DNA of 64,000 bases from Lutjanus erythropterus. Lineage: Eukaryota > Chordata > Actinopteri > Lutjaniformes > Lutjanidae. Position 1 is the first letter of the stretch. Each line of letters starts with the position of its first letter. Position numbers and translations under genes: made by a program. The stretch lies in assembly GCA_020091685.1 (NCBI GenBank), contig CM034598.1, positions 14,269,088 through 14,333,087 of the forward strand, in the 5' to 3' direction. The notes beneath the pieces are model-generated. The model was not told the origin of the DNA, did no database searches, and worked only from the letters and a program-made list of their open reading frames with translations. This document shows positions 32,679 to 45,197 of this stretch, in pieces.

Positions 32679-33994
32679 GAGATTTTGATGTGATTACAAA
32701 ATGATAGTCATGTGGTATTTCTTATCTAGAACAGTCAAACATCTTTTGTAAGATGCCATTTATTTGGAGTTTTGAAGAAAAAATGTCATGATGCCATTGT
32801 AGAGTTTGTAATAAGCTAAAAGCTGCAGTGTTAGCCATTGTAGAAGTTCCAGATCACGCAACACTGATCACTATGAACACTTACTGTTTTTTCTGAATGA
32901 TGCAACACAAAACTGAACAGGAAAAAAATGCATCACAAAAGTTTAAGTTTGTTGCCATTCGATAGATCAAATGGCTGGAAAACAGTGGCTGAAAACATGA
33001 AGTTAAAATATTTCTTCTCAATAAAAGCAGCTACATCATGAGCTAACTTTGAATTATAAGAGAAACTTCTACAATGACAACATTCCTCATCATCCCTGTA
33101 AAGTGATTGTTGTATTTCTCCCCCATTCCATCTTTTAGAATAATCAGAATGACGTGTTTTTATAGAAAATAGCAGGAGAGTCTCAGGTCAAAGAGCCTGA
33201 ACTAGTCCATCATTTTAGTGTGAAAAACAAGCCCTCTATGTGTTTGGGCCGATCATCCCATCGTCTTTTAGCTTGTGACTAACAAACCTGAACCTATGAT
33301 ATGACTTGTGCTCATGGTAATTGTAAGAATGAGGAGGCAGGGGTATGAAAGATTTATCAAAAACTGTAAAGGTGCCATTTTGGTGGTGACTGGTGGCAAG
33401 CGCTTTAATTAAAAGACAAGTTTGTAACTTACACTCACTGACTGTGCACTTTACCTCACAAGATATTCTGCTCAGGCAGAGGAAGAGTTGTTTGAGATGT
33501 TTGAATACGACTTTGCCACTAACAGAGTGAACTATTTGCAAAGTATTTCTTTCAGTAAATAGTTCCAGCTGCCACATATCCAGTTCTTTCCTGCTTTGTT
33601 AGTGCTTACTATTGATTTGTGGAAGACCAATTGCGGCTGAATCAACAAACGACGCTCACAACTGTTGACAAACCCTGTCCGACCATGATGTGTAAGCTGC
33701 CATATCCCTGCCTACCTTCCTTGTTGTCATTGAGTATGTTTTATTGTCTTAAGAAACATTTATATTTGTAACATTTTAAGTTTATTTGTATCCTTAAGAA
33801 CATGAAAAAACAAAATGGTTATGCACACTGTCCTTCCATAGAATATGTAATGGAATATGATACTAAATAATAACCACTTTGTTATATAAACTGATTTCTG
33901 AAAGATACTTTGTCTTTTTGTCTTGTATTTGTGTCTTTACGCATTTACTTCACACATCAGATGTATTCAGATATTTCTTTATCAAACCTACTTT
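32679..33994. other. Unassigned sequence
   Basis: AT-rich unique sequence. The minus frame at 33236-33577 (113 residues) shows no known motif or convincing splice sites. Confidence 0.4.
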
Positions 33995-35212
33995 TTAAAA
34001 ACGGATAGTTTGGATTATTTGAAGTGGGCTTGTTTGAGGTACTTCCTGGTAGTCAGTGTATTGCCTACATTGGATGCTGGTCAGCACGTCCCCAGTTTGG
34101 AGAAGCAGTGAAGATAACCAGCACAAAAGCTATACAATGTACTGTTTTAAACAGGATCAGCAGCAAAACATATTTCAGCCACTTAAAAATAAGACCCACT
34201 TAAAAAGAAAATCTATATCAGCTTTTTACAACAGGAAACTACCACAAATATAAGTAACAGTGGCAAAGAAAGCAATTTCAATAAGTTTGCCTAAAAGGGA
34301 GATCCCCACATATGCTGAGTTGGTTAACAATTTTGAGAAATACTTTGGAAAAAAAAAATTACATAAATGCTACGATTACAAAGAGAACTTTTTGAAGATG
34401 GATAGACACCACAAATGAGGTAATCAGGGAACACTGGGATTGTGTTATGTCTATGAAAAATGAATTTATATGTGACCCAATGTTTAGCTTTATTGTGGTG
34501 TATTCGTATTATACATGGGTTATTTTCAATGTCGTTATTCCAAACAGTTTTGATTTATGTTTATGTACATTTTCTCATTGAATTTTTTGGACATATAAGA
34601 CTTAATGAATATTGTAATCCCCTGTAAAGGAAAATATATTTGGAAATATTTTTGTTGTGAAAGGAGAATTTTAAAAAGTGTCGAATGTGTCTCAAAGTGT
34701 CAGAAATATTGTTTTCTTTTGTTAACCAGACCCCACTGGCAAAATCAGTCATTTTACCTGACAGAACACAGGAGTTGCTGGTCTGTTGATCTGTTAGTCT
34801 GTTTCTTATTGTGTGACTTTGGTTAGTTTGGATTCACCAAAGTCACATAATAACATTAACAAACTAAGAAATCAAGGCAGCAGTAGACCAGCAACTCCCA
34901 TGTTCTGATTTTACCAAGCTGAGCAGAAAAGAGTGATATTTAGCTCATATAACTACAGTTTCCTGAGGGAAATGCTGGCTGACACCAAGGTAAAGTGAAA
35001 ACATTCTAAATATAGCATACACTTAAACTGATATTGATTTTTTCAGGTGGCTAAAATACATATTGGATGGGGTCAGCAGCACACGCGCATACAGTGCTTA
35101 GACTCTGCTGGTGCTCCTCTCTGCTTTTCCAAGCTGAGCGCCATCTACCCATAGATAAGACACTGACCATCAGTAAATACCTCATACACACCAACTTTAA
35201 ATATCCCTTTAA
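33995..35212. mobile_element. Foldback (palindromic) element, copy 3
   Basis: Starts TTAAAAACGGATAGTTTGGA and ends AAATATCCCTTTAA. It contains the family blocks GAGGTACTTCCTGGTAGTCA and TTGGAGAAGCAGTGAAG on the left, with their inverted partners on the right (GCACACGCGCATACAGTGC, TTTTCCAAGCTGAGCGCC). Central pairing is between TTGTGTGACTTTGGTTAGTT and CCAAAGTCACATAATAAC near 34840. The copy is about 1.2 kb, longer than the others, because the left arm holds unmatched sequence at about 34223-34722. No coding potential. Confidence 0.85.
34223..34722. other. Unmatched ~0.5-kb insert in foldback copy 3
   Basis: Between the left-arm block ending AAATCTATATCAGCTTTTTA and the block GACCCCACTGGCAAAATCAG there are about 500 AT-rich bases with no counterpart in the right arm or in copies 1 and 2. 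It is probably a later insertion. Its own ends and origin were not identified. Confidence 0.45.
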
Positions 35213-37097
35213 GTCTGTTTCACTCTTTGTTTTTCCCAGTACTCAGGTCTAAAATTACATCCTCAGTTTACTTTGTGGCAGGGCAGAAGATACCTGCCCC
35301 ACACTGACTTATGGACAGGGATTACAGAGAGCTCTCGGTGTTAAGCACATGATGAATGGGACAGCTCCTACCTATAAAAGCAACATATTTGGACCTTGGT
35401 GTCCCCACTGCTTTATCTTCCACAGTGTCAAAGGCAAAGTGATAATGCTGTCATGTCCAACGGCAGCTTAGGGAAATTACTACAGAGCCAGAAAATACAT
35501 ATCCAGAAAAATTGCCCTTTTTAATCATTTTTCAGACCTTAAAATGTCTCCCGTGACTACAAATTTTCCTGCCGAAGTTGGAGGACAAGGAAAGACGGTG
35601 GAAAAATTCAATAATTTGTTTATTATTTGATACTGAAGGATTTAATACGATAACCGGGGAAACATTTTCTGTGGGTTTCATCTCGTGTAGACAGTCAAAA
35701 ACACAAACACTGTGCCTGATTCTGTTATAGGCAATCTGAGTTTAAAATGAATAATGAATGTGACCATATTTCATTTTACGGTAGCAAATGTGGGAAAATT
35801 AAACCCTGTGCATGCGTGTGCACTTGACTCTGTGAGCTGTATCGACTCTCCTGTTTCCACACCCCTGTGTTCCTCCCCGTCTGGCTGTCTGCGTCCCAGG
35901 AGTGAGTGTCAAATGGCAGGGCAGAGCTGTTCCTGTCCTAGCCCCTTAGCGTTACGCTCCTCACCCCACCCCCTCGCAAACAAGCTCAAATCCAACCGCG
36001 TGTTCTCCCTGCATGTGCCATGTCCCACTTCTCTGCTGCAGCATGACATCATAAAATAAAGGTTGACATGGGGAAGTAACCCCGTGGCCACAAGGGCCTC
36101 ACACACTCTCTCCCTGCGTGCGCACACACACACACACAGAAAACACACAAAGCTCTCCTGCTTGAATCTTGGGACTGATCTTCTCTGAGTCTCTCCTCCT
36201 CCCAGTGTGCAGCCAGACAGATGGAGATTCATCTCTCAACAAGCTGTGATCTGTGTTTAGAGATGTGTGCTGCAGAACACAACTCTAATTAGGTTTATTG
36301 TTGATCTTGGGAGGTTAATTTGTACTTGGCTGCCAGTAAACATGCTAAAAGAGGCCAACCTAGTTCCTTACAAGGCACCAGCGTTGCAGTTATAAAGAAA
36401 GGCAGCTTTTTTTTTTTTAATCTTCTTGACTTTCCAGGTGATTCAGAAAGATTATACCACCACGCTATATTTGTCTGGTCTGGTTTAATTGTGCTTTGTA
36501 GCAAGGGTGAGAGATCCGTCTTGGTTGGGATGGTAGAAATACGGACAGTGTCTAATGAGCTTAGGGATACAGTTGTGTGTATGTGGCAGGTATTAGTTAT
36601 TTTTTTTATTTGCACAACCTCCAGGTAAGTAGCCTTGTCACAGTGTGAGAGATGAGCCAGGCCCACACAAGTTCTCCTTTTCTCTCCGCACCCTCTTTCT
36701 TCACGCTATACACAGCGGTGTTTCTAATGCGCCCGGTGACAGAGCAGTTGTCAGCGGGAGTACAACATAATTATGTTTCATTTTGCATTTCCACCTACTT
36801 GAGAGTACGCAAACATTATGGAGATGAGACAAAGCAGACAGTAACGGTTCCCTCCTTACCTGAACTAATTCTGTCTGAGGAGGAATCTTATTCAAGCAGC
36901 ACTTTGCACTTAATCGTGTGAGTGTGATAAATGTATGTATAAACATACGTGCATGTTCAGGTAAATGTGTCTTGATATATAAATGTGTGAAAGGATTTTC
37001 TTGTTTTAAGTTCAGCGGGTGTGTGTGGCATTAACAACTCAGTGATGTTTGTCAAATAATCTGTCAGTCCACTGCAACACTGCACCAATCACTAGTA
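35213..37097. other. Unassigned sequence, possible conserved patch at 36230-36330
   Basis: No exon is supported. The block at 35820-36060 is pyrimidine/CpG-richer (CCCCTCGCAAACAAGC), and its frames on both strands are unrecognised. A short CACACA run lies at 36122-36138. The stretch near 36230-36330 (AACTCTAATTAGGTTTATTG) carries homeodomain-type sites. A T-run is at 36409-36418. Confidence 0.3.
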
Positions 37098-37205
37098 GGG
37101 CTGCGTACTTGATACCTTTTAAATCGACCGAAATAACCCAGTATCAAGTAGCATCGAAACTTTTCCAGTCAAATGATGCCTGCTTTTTAATTTGATGCTT
37201 TCTGT
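37098..37205. mobile_element. hAT-like remnant (GTATC type)
   Basis: TAGGGCTGCGTACTTGATAC begins the segment, followed by ACCCAGTATCAAGTAGCATC and GAAACTTTTCCAG. This resembles the ends of fish hAT elements with GGGCTGGGTATCGAAA termini. Only one end is recognisable. Confidence 0.4.
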
Positions 37206-38883
37206 ACCCAGATCTAGACAAAAATATCAAAACTGTATAGATTTGTGTGCAGCCAATCAGGTCCCAAAAAATGATGGCCAGTCCTAGTCACTGCAGGCTA
37301 CCATCCAAATGTATTGCAATTTTTTAACCAAATGTCAAGTAAATCAGCATAAGAAAATGTGAATGAAAAGGAGAAAAGGAGTTGGATTATTGAAATAAGC
37401 AGTAGGGGGCTCCAGTCAGAAACCATTATACCTTGCACAAGATGAATGTGCAAGAGGAGTATATAATAAAAAGAGCATCAGTGGGACCTCAAACGGTGAA
37501 AAACAAGGTAGAGAACTCAATGAAACTATGACATTTGTGTTAGTTTCACGTATGAATGTGAGGACGGTTACAGCAGATCTGTGTGCAGCCATGAGAGCCA
37601 CGAGGAGACTGTCAGAGTGGAAACAGCTGATCAGTCACGCGAGGTAAATGTTCTATACATCAGAACTTATTCAGAAAGTGTTTCCATCTTCCATTCAGAG
37701 CATTAACTCTTTTTCAAAGAGGCAAAAACCACTTCCAGTGAGTATCAAAACTTTTTTTGTGAAACTGAGGAAACTTTTTTGAATTCTTCAAAATGTGCAT
37801 TGCAAAATAGGGTAATGGAAACAAAGCTTATATGTGTTCAAGATAAGATACTGGTATTTATTCCAGTGCTGTCTTTTAGTACATCTTTTCAAAGTCATTT
37901 CACAAAAACAATACATATTGTAAAGGAAATACCAGAGCTAGATACATATGTCACAGCATTAGCCGTGCTGCCATTTCCCCCCCAGTGCCCAAATGTGGTA
38001 CTACAACAAAAAAAACAAAAGTACCAGTAGTCCTCAACTAGTTGGATGTAGAATGGTACAGGGCCAGCAAGAAAAAAATCTGATACAATATAAAATAATT
38101 GCACAACTGTAGAGGCTATTATAATATATTTTTGTGGTAGTTTACTTTAACTTGCTGCCGTCTGTCTGTGCTAGCCTTCATCTCTGCTGTACACTTCCTG
38201 CCACACCCTTCACAACAATATTCTGTCCCTGTGTCCCCCAGACTTTCATCACCCGCTTTCAGCATTCAGCAGAACATAAAAATGTGAGGTCACTAAATGA
38301 GAGTTTCATCTGTATTTTTTTTTACGTCCTTGCACTGAAATACAGACTAAATTAGTGCACTTTGGTCCTGACTGAAATTTCCTAACAACTACAGGATGGA
38401 TGGGCTATTGAAATTTTGTACAGATACTCACGGTCACCAGAGGATGAAAATGACTGGCTTTAAAGATCCCCTAACCTTGTCTCTAGTGCCATCATAAGGA
38501 TGAGATTATTGGGTTTGGGTAAAATGTATCAGCAACTAGCAAAAGATGGATTGGTATGAGTTTCAAATAGACAGTGGAGGATGAAGATGAGTTGAGGATG
38601 AATCCTAATGAAGTTTCAGTACAATGGTTTATTGGATATTTTCAAAATTTGATCTTAAATCCATTTTATTGCCAACTGTGGTGTTGCCTTTTCACTGTCA
38701 CTGTATCTCATTGTTGTTTTATTTCCTGTTGTTTTTGTAATTGACTCAGTTTCATTGTAAATGAGGTTCGGACCTCGATGATCTCTCGAGTATATATAAA
38801 GGTTAAAACACAAAAACCCTCACATTTGACAGGAGGGAGGAAACCAGCAGATGTTTGTCACTTTTGAATGAAAATGTTAATGA
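37206..38883. other. Unassigned sequence
   Basis: Unique AT-rich sequence. GTACCAGTAGTCCTCAACTAG near 38022 and CAGTGCTGTCTTTTAGTAC near 37865 may be remnants of the preceding transposon, but no pairing could be shown. Confidence 0.35.
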
Positions 38884-39340
38884 CGGGGCTCAACAATAAG
38901 GATTGCCTGCTTGCCTGGGGCAAGTAAAATGCCACATGAGGCAAGTAAATCTGGCAACTCACTCACTCTGCTGCACAAATGGTAAAAAATAATTATCAAA
39001 TGACTGGTAACTATTAACATAATTAATTAATCATCAGTAATATTCAAGCAGAAATAGCAGAAAAGGCTGTTTTTAGCCTCTCAAATACAGAGATTTCCTA
39101 CTTTTCTCCATTAATATTATTTAACTAATTATCTTTGGGGTTTTGGACTGACATTTAAAAACATCATCTTTGACTATGACAAAATGGGATGGACATTTTT
39201 CACTATTTTCTGAAATTTTACAGATGTTGCAGTCCTAGATTAAACATGACAATCAACTTTAGTCTTTGTTGTTATTTGATAACCACTAATTAATAAAACA
39301 GTTTGTGCAGGGGAAAATTAAAATTGACTCTGGCCAAGTG
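38884..39340. repeat. Dispersed repeat, copy A (inverted relative to 46345-46765)
   Basis: Aligns with the reverse complement of 46345-46765 in order: GGCAAGTAAAATGCCACATG/AATAAAATGCCATGTTGG, CAGAAAAGGCTGTTTTTAGC/CAGAAAATGCTGTTTTCAGC, TTGTTGTTATTTGATAACCA/TTGTTGTTATTTGATAACTG and AATAAAACAGTTTGTGCAGG/AATAAAACAATTTGTATAGG. A GGGGCTCAACAATAAGG end suggests a DNA transposon, but a matching opposite end was not confirmed. No coding frame. Confidence 0.65.
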
Positions 39341-41799
39341 AAAAAAGGTTAACGTTTAACCCTGAATTATGTTTCTGTTGATTAACTAATTGGTTGTTTC
39401 AGCACTAAAATGAATTGGCACCCATTCATCAATATCTATGCTGTCCTCCTCTTCAGTATCAGCTTTATGAATGTCTCCAACTATCTGACACATTTATTTC
39501 ACCTCTGTCTTGTACGCTTACTTACTCAGGCGTCGTCCCCAGACATTCAAGCCAATGATCTGCCCTCTTCATCATGTTTTTTCTCTCTACCCTGGAGTCC
39601 CTGGAAGTCACTTGTCACCATGTTTGTCCAGTCTGCCCTGCCCGAGCGTTACTTCTTACCAATCAATACGCTTTTTTCACTACATGAAATTTTAAAATGA
39701 CCCAGACAGCAGATGTGTCTTCTGTGTCACGATACTTAAAGTGATGGCTCGTCACACTTTGTCCAATAACGCTGCTTGACACTGATTGATGCTGGTGTTA
39801 ACCTAACCTGGGAAATTGAACACTGACAGATTCCTGCAAACATTTTTTGCTCTGGCCAAATTAAAATACTGCATGCCTGCTATTGATCACTGCTGGTGCT
39901 ACTGCATCCAGCGTGGCATTTCCATGATCACAGTTCATTGCTCCTTCTTATATCTGCTTTTCTCCACCCTGCCTCACCCCACACACACATCCAGGAGACA
40001 TGGCTCCCAGCAGGGAGAGGGTCAGCTCAGAGGAGACTTCAACCTGTCAGAAAAAATTCACGTCTAACCCCTCATGCCTCCTTTCACCATCCAATCCCTC
40101 TGTCTCCCACGTCTCCCGTGCTCCCTCCCTGGCACCCATCACTCCTCTTTTCCTCGGCTACCCTCCTCCTCTTGCCATTTGATTCAGATGACTGAGTTAG
40201 CCTCCGTCTCCTTTGTCTGAGGCTCCATTTTGCCTGGCAGATGGACAGGAGGAGATGGACTCACACATTGAGAGGGGAGTGTAGTGTGTGTGTGTGTGTG
40301 TGTGCGTATGTGTGTGTGTTTGTGAGATGGAAGGAGAGAAAGAAAAGGAAGGAGGAGGAGGAGAGAGGCTGAAACTTTTCTGGGAGGTAAAATGTCAAAC
40401 AGCAATGAAGTGAGGAGACTTTTATCTGTCAAACCTGCGTGAGGTCTTGCCTTTCAGGCTACTGAGTGACAAGGCTGCAGTTAAAAGTGAGCTGAGATGC
40501 GAAAGTGAGGGCGACAGAATGAGTTTACCTCTCATTCACTTCGCTTGTCATACAGTATCAGCCTTATCTGTATGTGCCCTATTTTACCTTAGCCATTCTG
40601 TGATATCAAAGGAAGCTTTTTTTTTGGTCTTTTTTGAACAATTTCAAAAGTCAAAAATTAATCATCCAGAAAAAGAATGAGCCTGATAAACCTTTGCTTC
40701 AAAAATAGTCAACATTAGCAAGATTAGTAATCAAATATGTTGGCTTTTTTCATCTTGATCTTTTGAAGGCTTACAATATGGCCAAAAAGTGGTTACAAAT
40801 GGCTGACTCACTGTATACTCACTGACATGCCCTACATTGCTCTAGTACTAAGCTCATGCTCTTAGCCCATGGCAGTGCCTCTGCACACAACACAGATGCA
40901 GGCCTAAGAATAGAGGAGAGATTGATGGATGTAGAAAAGGAGGAAGGGAGCTTGGTAATTGGGTAAGTGCCCTTCTGGATGTGGAAGCCTGAATAAAAAG
41001 TATTTTTTCATAAAAAGCCCTCTTAGGATCATTTCACTCAAAAGTACATAAAAGCTCTTTCAAAGTTTCTCTGTGTTCTTTGCCCTCAACTGAAATAGTC
41101 CCTGCGGAGAATGCAGAAACACACAAACACTCACGCACTTTCTCCTGAAAGACGAGGATAAAAGGGTTGACCCCACGAATACAAACTTACATGCAAGCAC
41201 ACAAATACACACACACACACAACACACTAACAGAAACACTCATAAAAAATAGAGGGCATTCCATTCAGGCCTCCTAACATTTTTTTTTTCTTTCAGCTCT
41301 GCGTAAAAAAACCAAGATTATTAATAATGCTCTAGTTGAAACATAACAACTCATTTTGCGCTGAAAGGTTTAAAGTGTGCAAGCAAGCAAACAAAGTGGA
41401 CTTTTCATCTTTGTCACGCCCGGCAGCGAATAATGACCAGCGAGCTACTGGAATGGCCATCAGAGATAAAGGCGAGAGGGAAACGCATGATTTCACACAG
41501 GAGAGACTTTTGTCACTCAGCTGTGGAGGAGTGTGAGGGGAGGGAGTGGATGAACAGGAGCTGCTGTAACCAGGAGACAAACCTGCAGCGTGATGTAGAA
41601 CATTAAAACTGCAATGTCAGCGCTGAGCTATCTAAACAAGCTGACAGACAGAGGTCGAGAAATGTATTCTTTTACTTGCTCTTGTAGGTTTGGAGGTAAA
41701 GATTATTTATTTAATAAATATTTTTCTATAAATGATTTTTAATTGATGATATTTAATGCTGGATTCAGACTACACAACAACTCATGTCACATGTGATCA
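39341..41799. other. Unassigned sequence with a few simple repeats
   Basis: A CT-rich, CCCTCC-containing stretch covers 39960-40200. A GT-rich tract lies at 40286-40322 and a CACACA tract at 41207-41220. No splice-bounded exon was found. The overlapping frames at 39816-40195 are translations of the CT-rich stretch. Confidence 0.35.
40286..40322. repeat. Interrupted (GT)n microsatellite
   Basis: GT units broken by GCGTAT, followed by a purine tract (GGAAGGAGGAGGAGGAGAG) to about 40366. Confidence 0.85.
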
Positions 41800-42395
41800 C
41801 AGTAATATTACCTTAAAAAACAAATTCATTTTCCTTTACATGCTGTTTATAAAACAACATATGTGCTCAAACATTCTGGTATACTTCCTTTAATATGTGG
41901 AAACAAGCTAATATCTGCTGACACTGCTAGCTCATTCTGCTACTCTGGCTTCAACACTCTATGCTGACCAGCTACAGCAACCTCAAAGGGTCAAAACTCA
42001 CATTAATGCTGTGTGCAGTTTTCAGGGGTTCTAGCTTATCATGCATCTTATTTATTATTCTTATGGTACTTGCCTGCTGAACAGGAACAGCTAAATATGA
42101 CACCTTACTTGTATTTTGTTTACTTCTTATATATGCAGTATAGTAATGTTGCTACTGAAATCAAACTCAGATCTCAGACAGACTGACTGACATGTGATGT
42201 GCAATGTTTTTGGAAATATGACTCATGATATCCAGTCTGTAGAAGTGTATAATTCAACTTTTTCACATGGTCGTGTGTTAAAAAGCAGCATTCAAAATGT
42301 GCAATGTATCAGATTTAATCACAGTCCATGGAGAATCACCATGATAGTAACCATAATAATGTTGAATTGGGAGCTACATCATCCGAGCCCTAATT
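41800..42395. repeat. hAT-like dispersed repeat, copy 1 of 3
   Basis: Shares ordered blocks with 44450-45060 and 63650-64000: TGTGGAAACAAGCTAATATC, TCAACACTCTATGCTGACCA, GTGTGCAGTTTTCAGGGGTT, CAGTATAGTAATGTTGCTAC and TGACTGACATGTGATGTGCA. A TAGGGCTCGGATGATG-type end (reverse complement at about 42379-42394) suggests a hAT terminus. The copy at 44183-45197 shows the element's real limits better. Confidence 0.6.
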
Positions 42396-42500
42396 TAGGG
42401 GTTAATAAATTACATGATGTCAGATCAGTGCATAGCATCTAAAAGCATCTAAAAGCGTAGCAGCATTTTAGACACCGTCAGAGACATTTTCTGACCAGTA
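42396..42500. repeat. Fragment shared with 62335-62440
   Basis: GTTAATAAATTACATGATGT, CAGATCAGTGCATAG and CATTTTAGACACCGTCAGAG match ATTAATAAATTACATAATGT, GGGATCAGTGCATAG and CATTTTAGACAGCGTTAGAG at 62341-62430. Two diverged copies of one repeat, boundaries unknown. Confidence 0.55.
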
Positions 42501-43784
42501 TCAGAACAACCCTATGATAAATGACAGCAATCAATCAAATACAGATACACACACAGATACACTTCCTGCTCATCAGCTAAGACAGACGTGTTTCAGCAGC
42601 AATTTTATGTTCACACGTTCCTCTGAGTGTATCACGCCAAGTCAGTTTCTCTGATTCGTTCCTAAGTTGACTCACTCGGTCATGCGCTGAGTGACAACTG
42701 TATCTGAGTCATGAACACACTTCCTCTGACCCCCATTGCGACCAAATATGCACGCAGCATGTCAGCACACAGGTGACACTGCCAACACCCTCCTAACACA
42801 CATACTGAGACAGTGTATGACAACACTTCTCCCCCTCTCGCTCTGTGCCCGTCCCGGTGCCAGCTCGCTGTGGGGGCACGCCACCTGCACGTGCCCATTC
42901 ACCTGCCCGTGGCCACATCCCAACGCTGGGATTCAGTGTCCCTGCATTATGCTGTGTGTTCATACTGCCTCTATGATGTGTCCTTCTGGGGAGTGGAGGG
43001 AGTAACACAAGGTGACTGTTGATATTAGGATGTAGCATTTGCTACGCTGGGGCGCCTCCCTCATTGGTATTTCATGTAGAGCGCCGTCGCATTCGTCACG
43101 TTTCATAAACTTCCTTATTATTCACTGGCGGGGAGTAATTTTGTTCTGCCGCTCGCAGTTGTGAAAGTGAGATAGCGGGAGAGAGGGAGGGATGACACTC
43201 TGAAATCCCTCTAATAATCATCTTCTCCCTTCCTCATACATGAACGTGTTTATCAGAAGAGCAGGTGGTTGAGTGCCATTCACCTCCCTGCGCAGCCCAA
43301 ACACACGTTCACCTCTGTGAATCCTAGGGGTGATCATCTGTGAATCTCCTCCCAGTTGCAGTGCCTCCATCCAGGGTCTCGGGATAATCAGCGGGCTTTC
43401 TGGAGCTTAGGCAAACAGAGTTGTCAGAGGAGTGACACATACAGTCACGCCTAGGGGAAACGTGGACTTGCGGAGAAAAGTAATTCATCAGTGGGTTCAT
43501 GAACCAAGCAGTATCCCTGAGGTCCCATTGTTGCTGCGGAAGCCACAAGGAGCGGAGGATTTGCTCCCGCCGATGCTTATGGCACCGATGAATTGCTTAA
43601 GTGCACACCATATGCAGCAGGCAGCTCTCCACGCACACGTCCTTGTATATCTTTGTTTAGTTGCCGAACGTGCCCATAAAGCCCAGCATAGCAGTGAGGG
43701 TTTTACGCCAAGCAGGTGGCCATGTTGTACTCGGCCAGAAAGCATAAAAAACAGCCTGCCCCCAGCAGCTGCCTGGCCGTAAAA
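42501..43784. other. No gene; CpG-richer, possibly conserved block at 43020-43720
   Basis: The region 43020-43180 (GAGCGCCGTCGCATTCGTCA, then CTGGCGGGGAGTAATTTTG) and the region 43430-43780 are more CpG-rich than their surroundings and lack simple repeats. Frames of about 115 codons are open on both strands across 43432-43844 without convincing splice sites or known motifs. Conserved non-coding DNA or an unrecognised exon are both possible. Confidence 0.3.
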
Positions 43785-44182
43785 CACATTTATACCATGA
43801 TGTCCGTGCACGTCCCTAAAGTGTGCTTCGGGCTGCAGGGCCAAAAAAGTGGAACCTGGTACATCAGATGAACTTGAGTCAACTCTAAAGAAGAAAAAAC
43901 AACAAACTTTTACCTTTGTAACGGGAAGTTCTTTGCCTGCATGAGCCGAAGCTGTGAAAGTTCACATTTATACCGTGATGTCCATGGACGTCTGTAAAGT
44001 GTGCTTTGGGCTAGGGGGCCAAGGAAGTGAAGCCTGGTATATCAAATGAACTCGAGTCGACTCCAAAAGAAGAAAAACAACAAACTTGGACTTTTGTAAC
44101 AGGAGGTTTGAGCCAAAGTTTTGAGAAGTCACATTTATAACACGATGTTCACGCATGTCCCTAAAGTGTTATTTGGGCTACA
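43785..44182. repeat. ~178-bp tandem repeat array, left part
   Basis: Units start at CACATTTATACCATGATGTC (43785), CACATTTATACCGTGATGTC (43963) and CACATTTATAACACGATGTT (44130). Each contains GTCCCTAAAGTGTG, a block like CAGATGAACTTGAGTCAACT, an AAGAAGAAAAA-ACAACAAAC run and GCTGAAGCTGTGAAAGTT. The spacings are 178 and 167 bases. The third unit is cut at 44182 by a hAT-like insertion, and the array resumes at 45198. Units are diverged, so the array is old. No coding frame. Confidence 0.85.
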
Positions 44183-45197
44183 GGTAAGGGTGTGAGCAAA
44201 TGATTTTTTAATTCATATTTTGTGTCAAATTACTGTTGCTGATTTTTTTTTTGGTAAGTAAACCATGTAATAGCTGTGATAAAGTGCACTAAGCAGGTCA
44301 TTACTGCAAAACAAGTCTCTTCAGGGTTACTGCACCGTTTTTGTCGGGATTTATTTTGCAATAATGACCTGTTTATTCCATTAGCTTAATGCTAACACAT
44401 AATGGGAATTCTCATTTATGTGCTAACAGAAATTAGCATTGGGATTGCTGTAATATTATTTTAACAAACATATCCATTTTACTTCACGTTTAACATAAAA
44501 CAACATAATTTCCCCCTGGTCTGTGGAAACAAACTAACAGCTTCTGATTTCACTTTGCTAACTCAGTCAACTCACTCTGTGTGTTGACTTCAACACTCCA
44601 CACTGATCAAACTCAAAATACAGCGACTGCTTAGAAGAAACATTGCATTGCCAGGACAGGGAAACATATTTTACTTATAGTTCACAACCTAACAAGCATC
44701 AACTGAAGTAAATGTAGCACTTTACCGAGTTTTGAAAGGACATTTTTTAAGTTCAATTTCATATGTGAAGAGTGTTAATTTAAATGTTCACATTGTGCTG
44801 CGTGCAGTTTCCAGGTGCTTTTTTCATTTTGGTCTTGCATCTTATTTCATTATGATTTTCTCATGGCACCAGCTCGATAAGCTTTTTGAAGTGTACTTCA
44901 AAAAGTATTTAATTTAACACTTTTACAGGCGGTATGGCAATAATGCTGCTGAAATAAAACTCAAAGACTGACTAACATGTGATGTGTACATGTGTGTACA
45001 TTTTTTTTTGGAAGTATTAGTCATACAGTCTCTCAAAGTGTATGGTTAAACTTTTGGTCTACAGTTAAAAGAAGCAAGCAAAAATTGTAATAAATTGTGA
45101 TATCAAAATGCAATACTTAAGAAATGTAATACATATTAAATCAGCACCAAGTATTGTGGTAGTATCAAATTAGTAGATAAATGGATTGTTCCAGCCC
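44183..45197. mobile_element. hAT-like element inserted in the tandem array
   Basis: The element begins GGTAAGGGTGTGAGCAAATG and ends TGGATTGTTCCAGCCC, whose reverse complement GGGCTGGAACAATCC pairs loosely with the start. It is flanked by GGGCTACA (44175-44182) and AAGCTACA (45198-45205), an imperfect 8-base duplication (6 of 8) of the length hAT transposases produce. It interrupts the third ~178-bp unit, whose sequence continues on the far side. No transposase frame in 1,015 bases. The central blocks match the dispersed repeat at 41800-42395 and 63650-64000. Confidence 0.7.
44295..44370. repeat. Short hairpin inside the hAT-like element
   Basis: AGGTCATTACTGCAAAA (44295-44311) and TTTTGCAATAATGACCT (44354-44370) are reverse complements at 16 of 17 positions, separated by a 42-base loop. 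It could be a small element nested in the hAT copy. Confidence 0.6.

Noticed and set aside
43432..43844. 115-codon frames on both strands
   Set aside because: Open on both strands because of higher GC content; no splice signals fit and no motif was recognised. Kept only as a possible conserved block.
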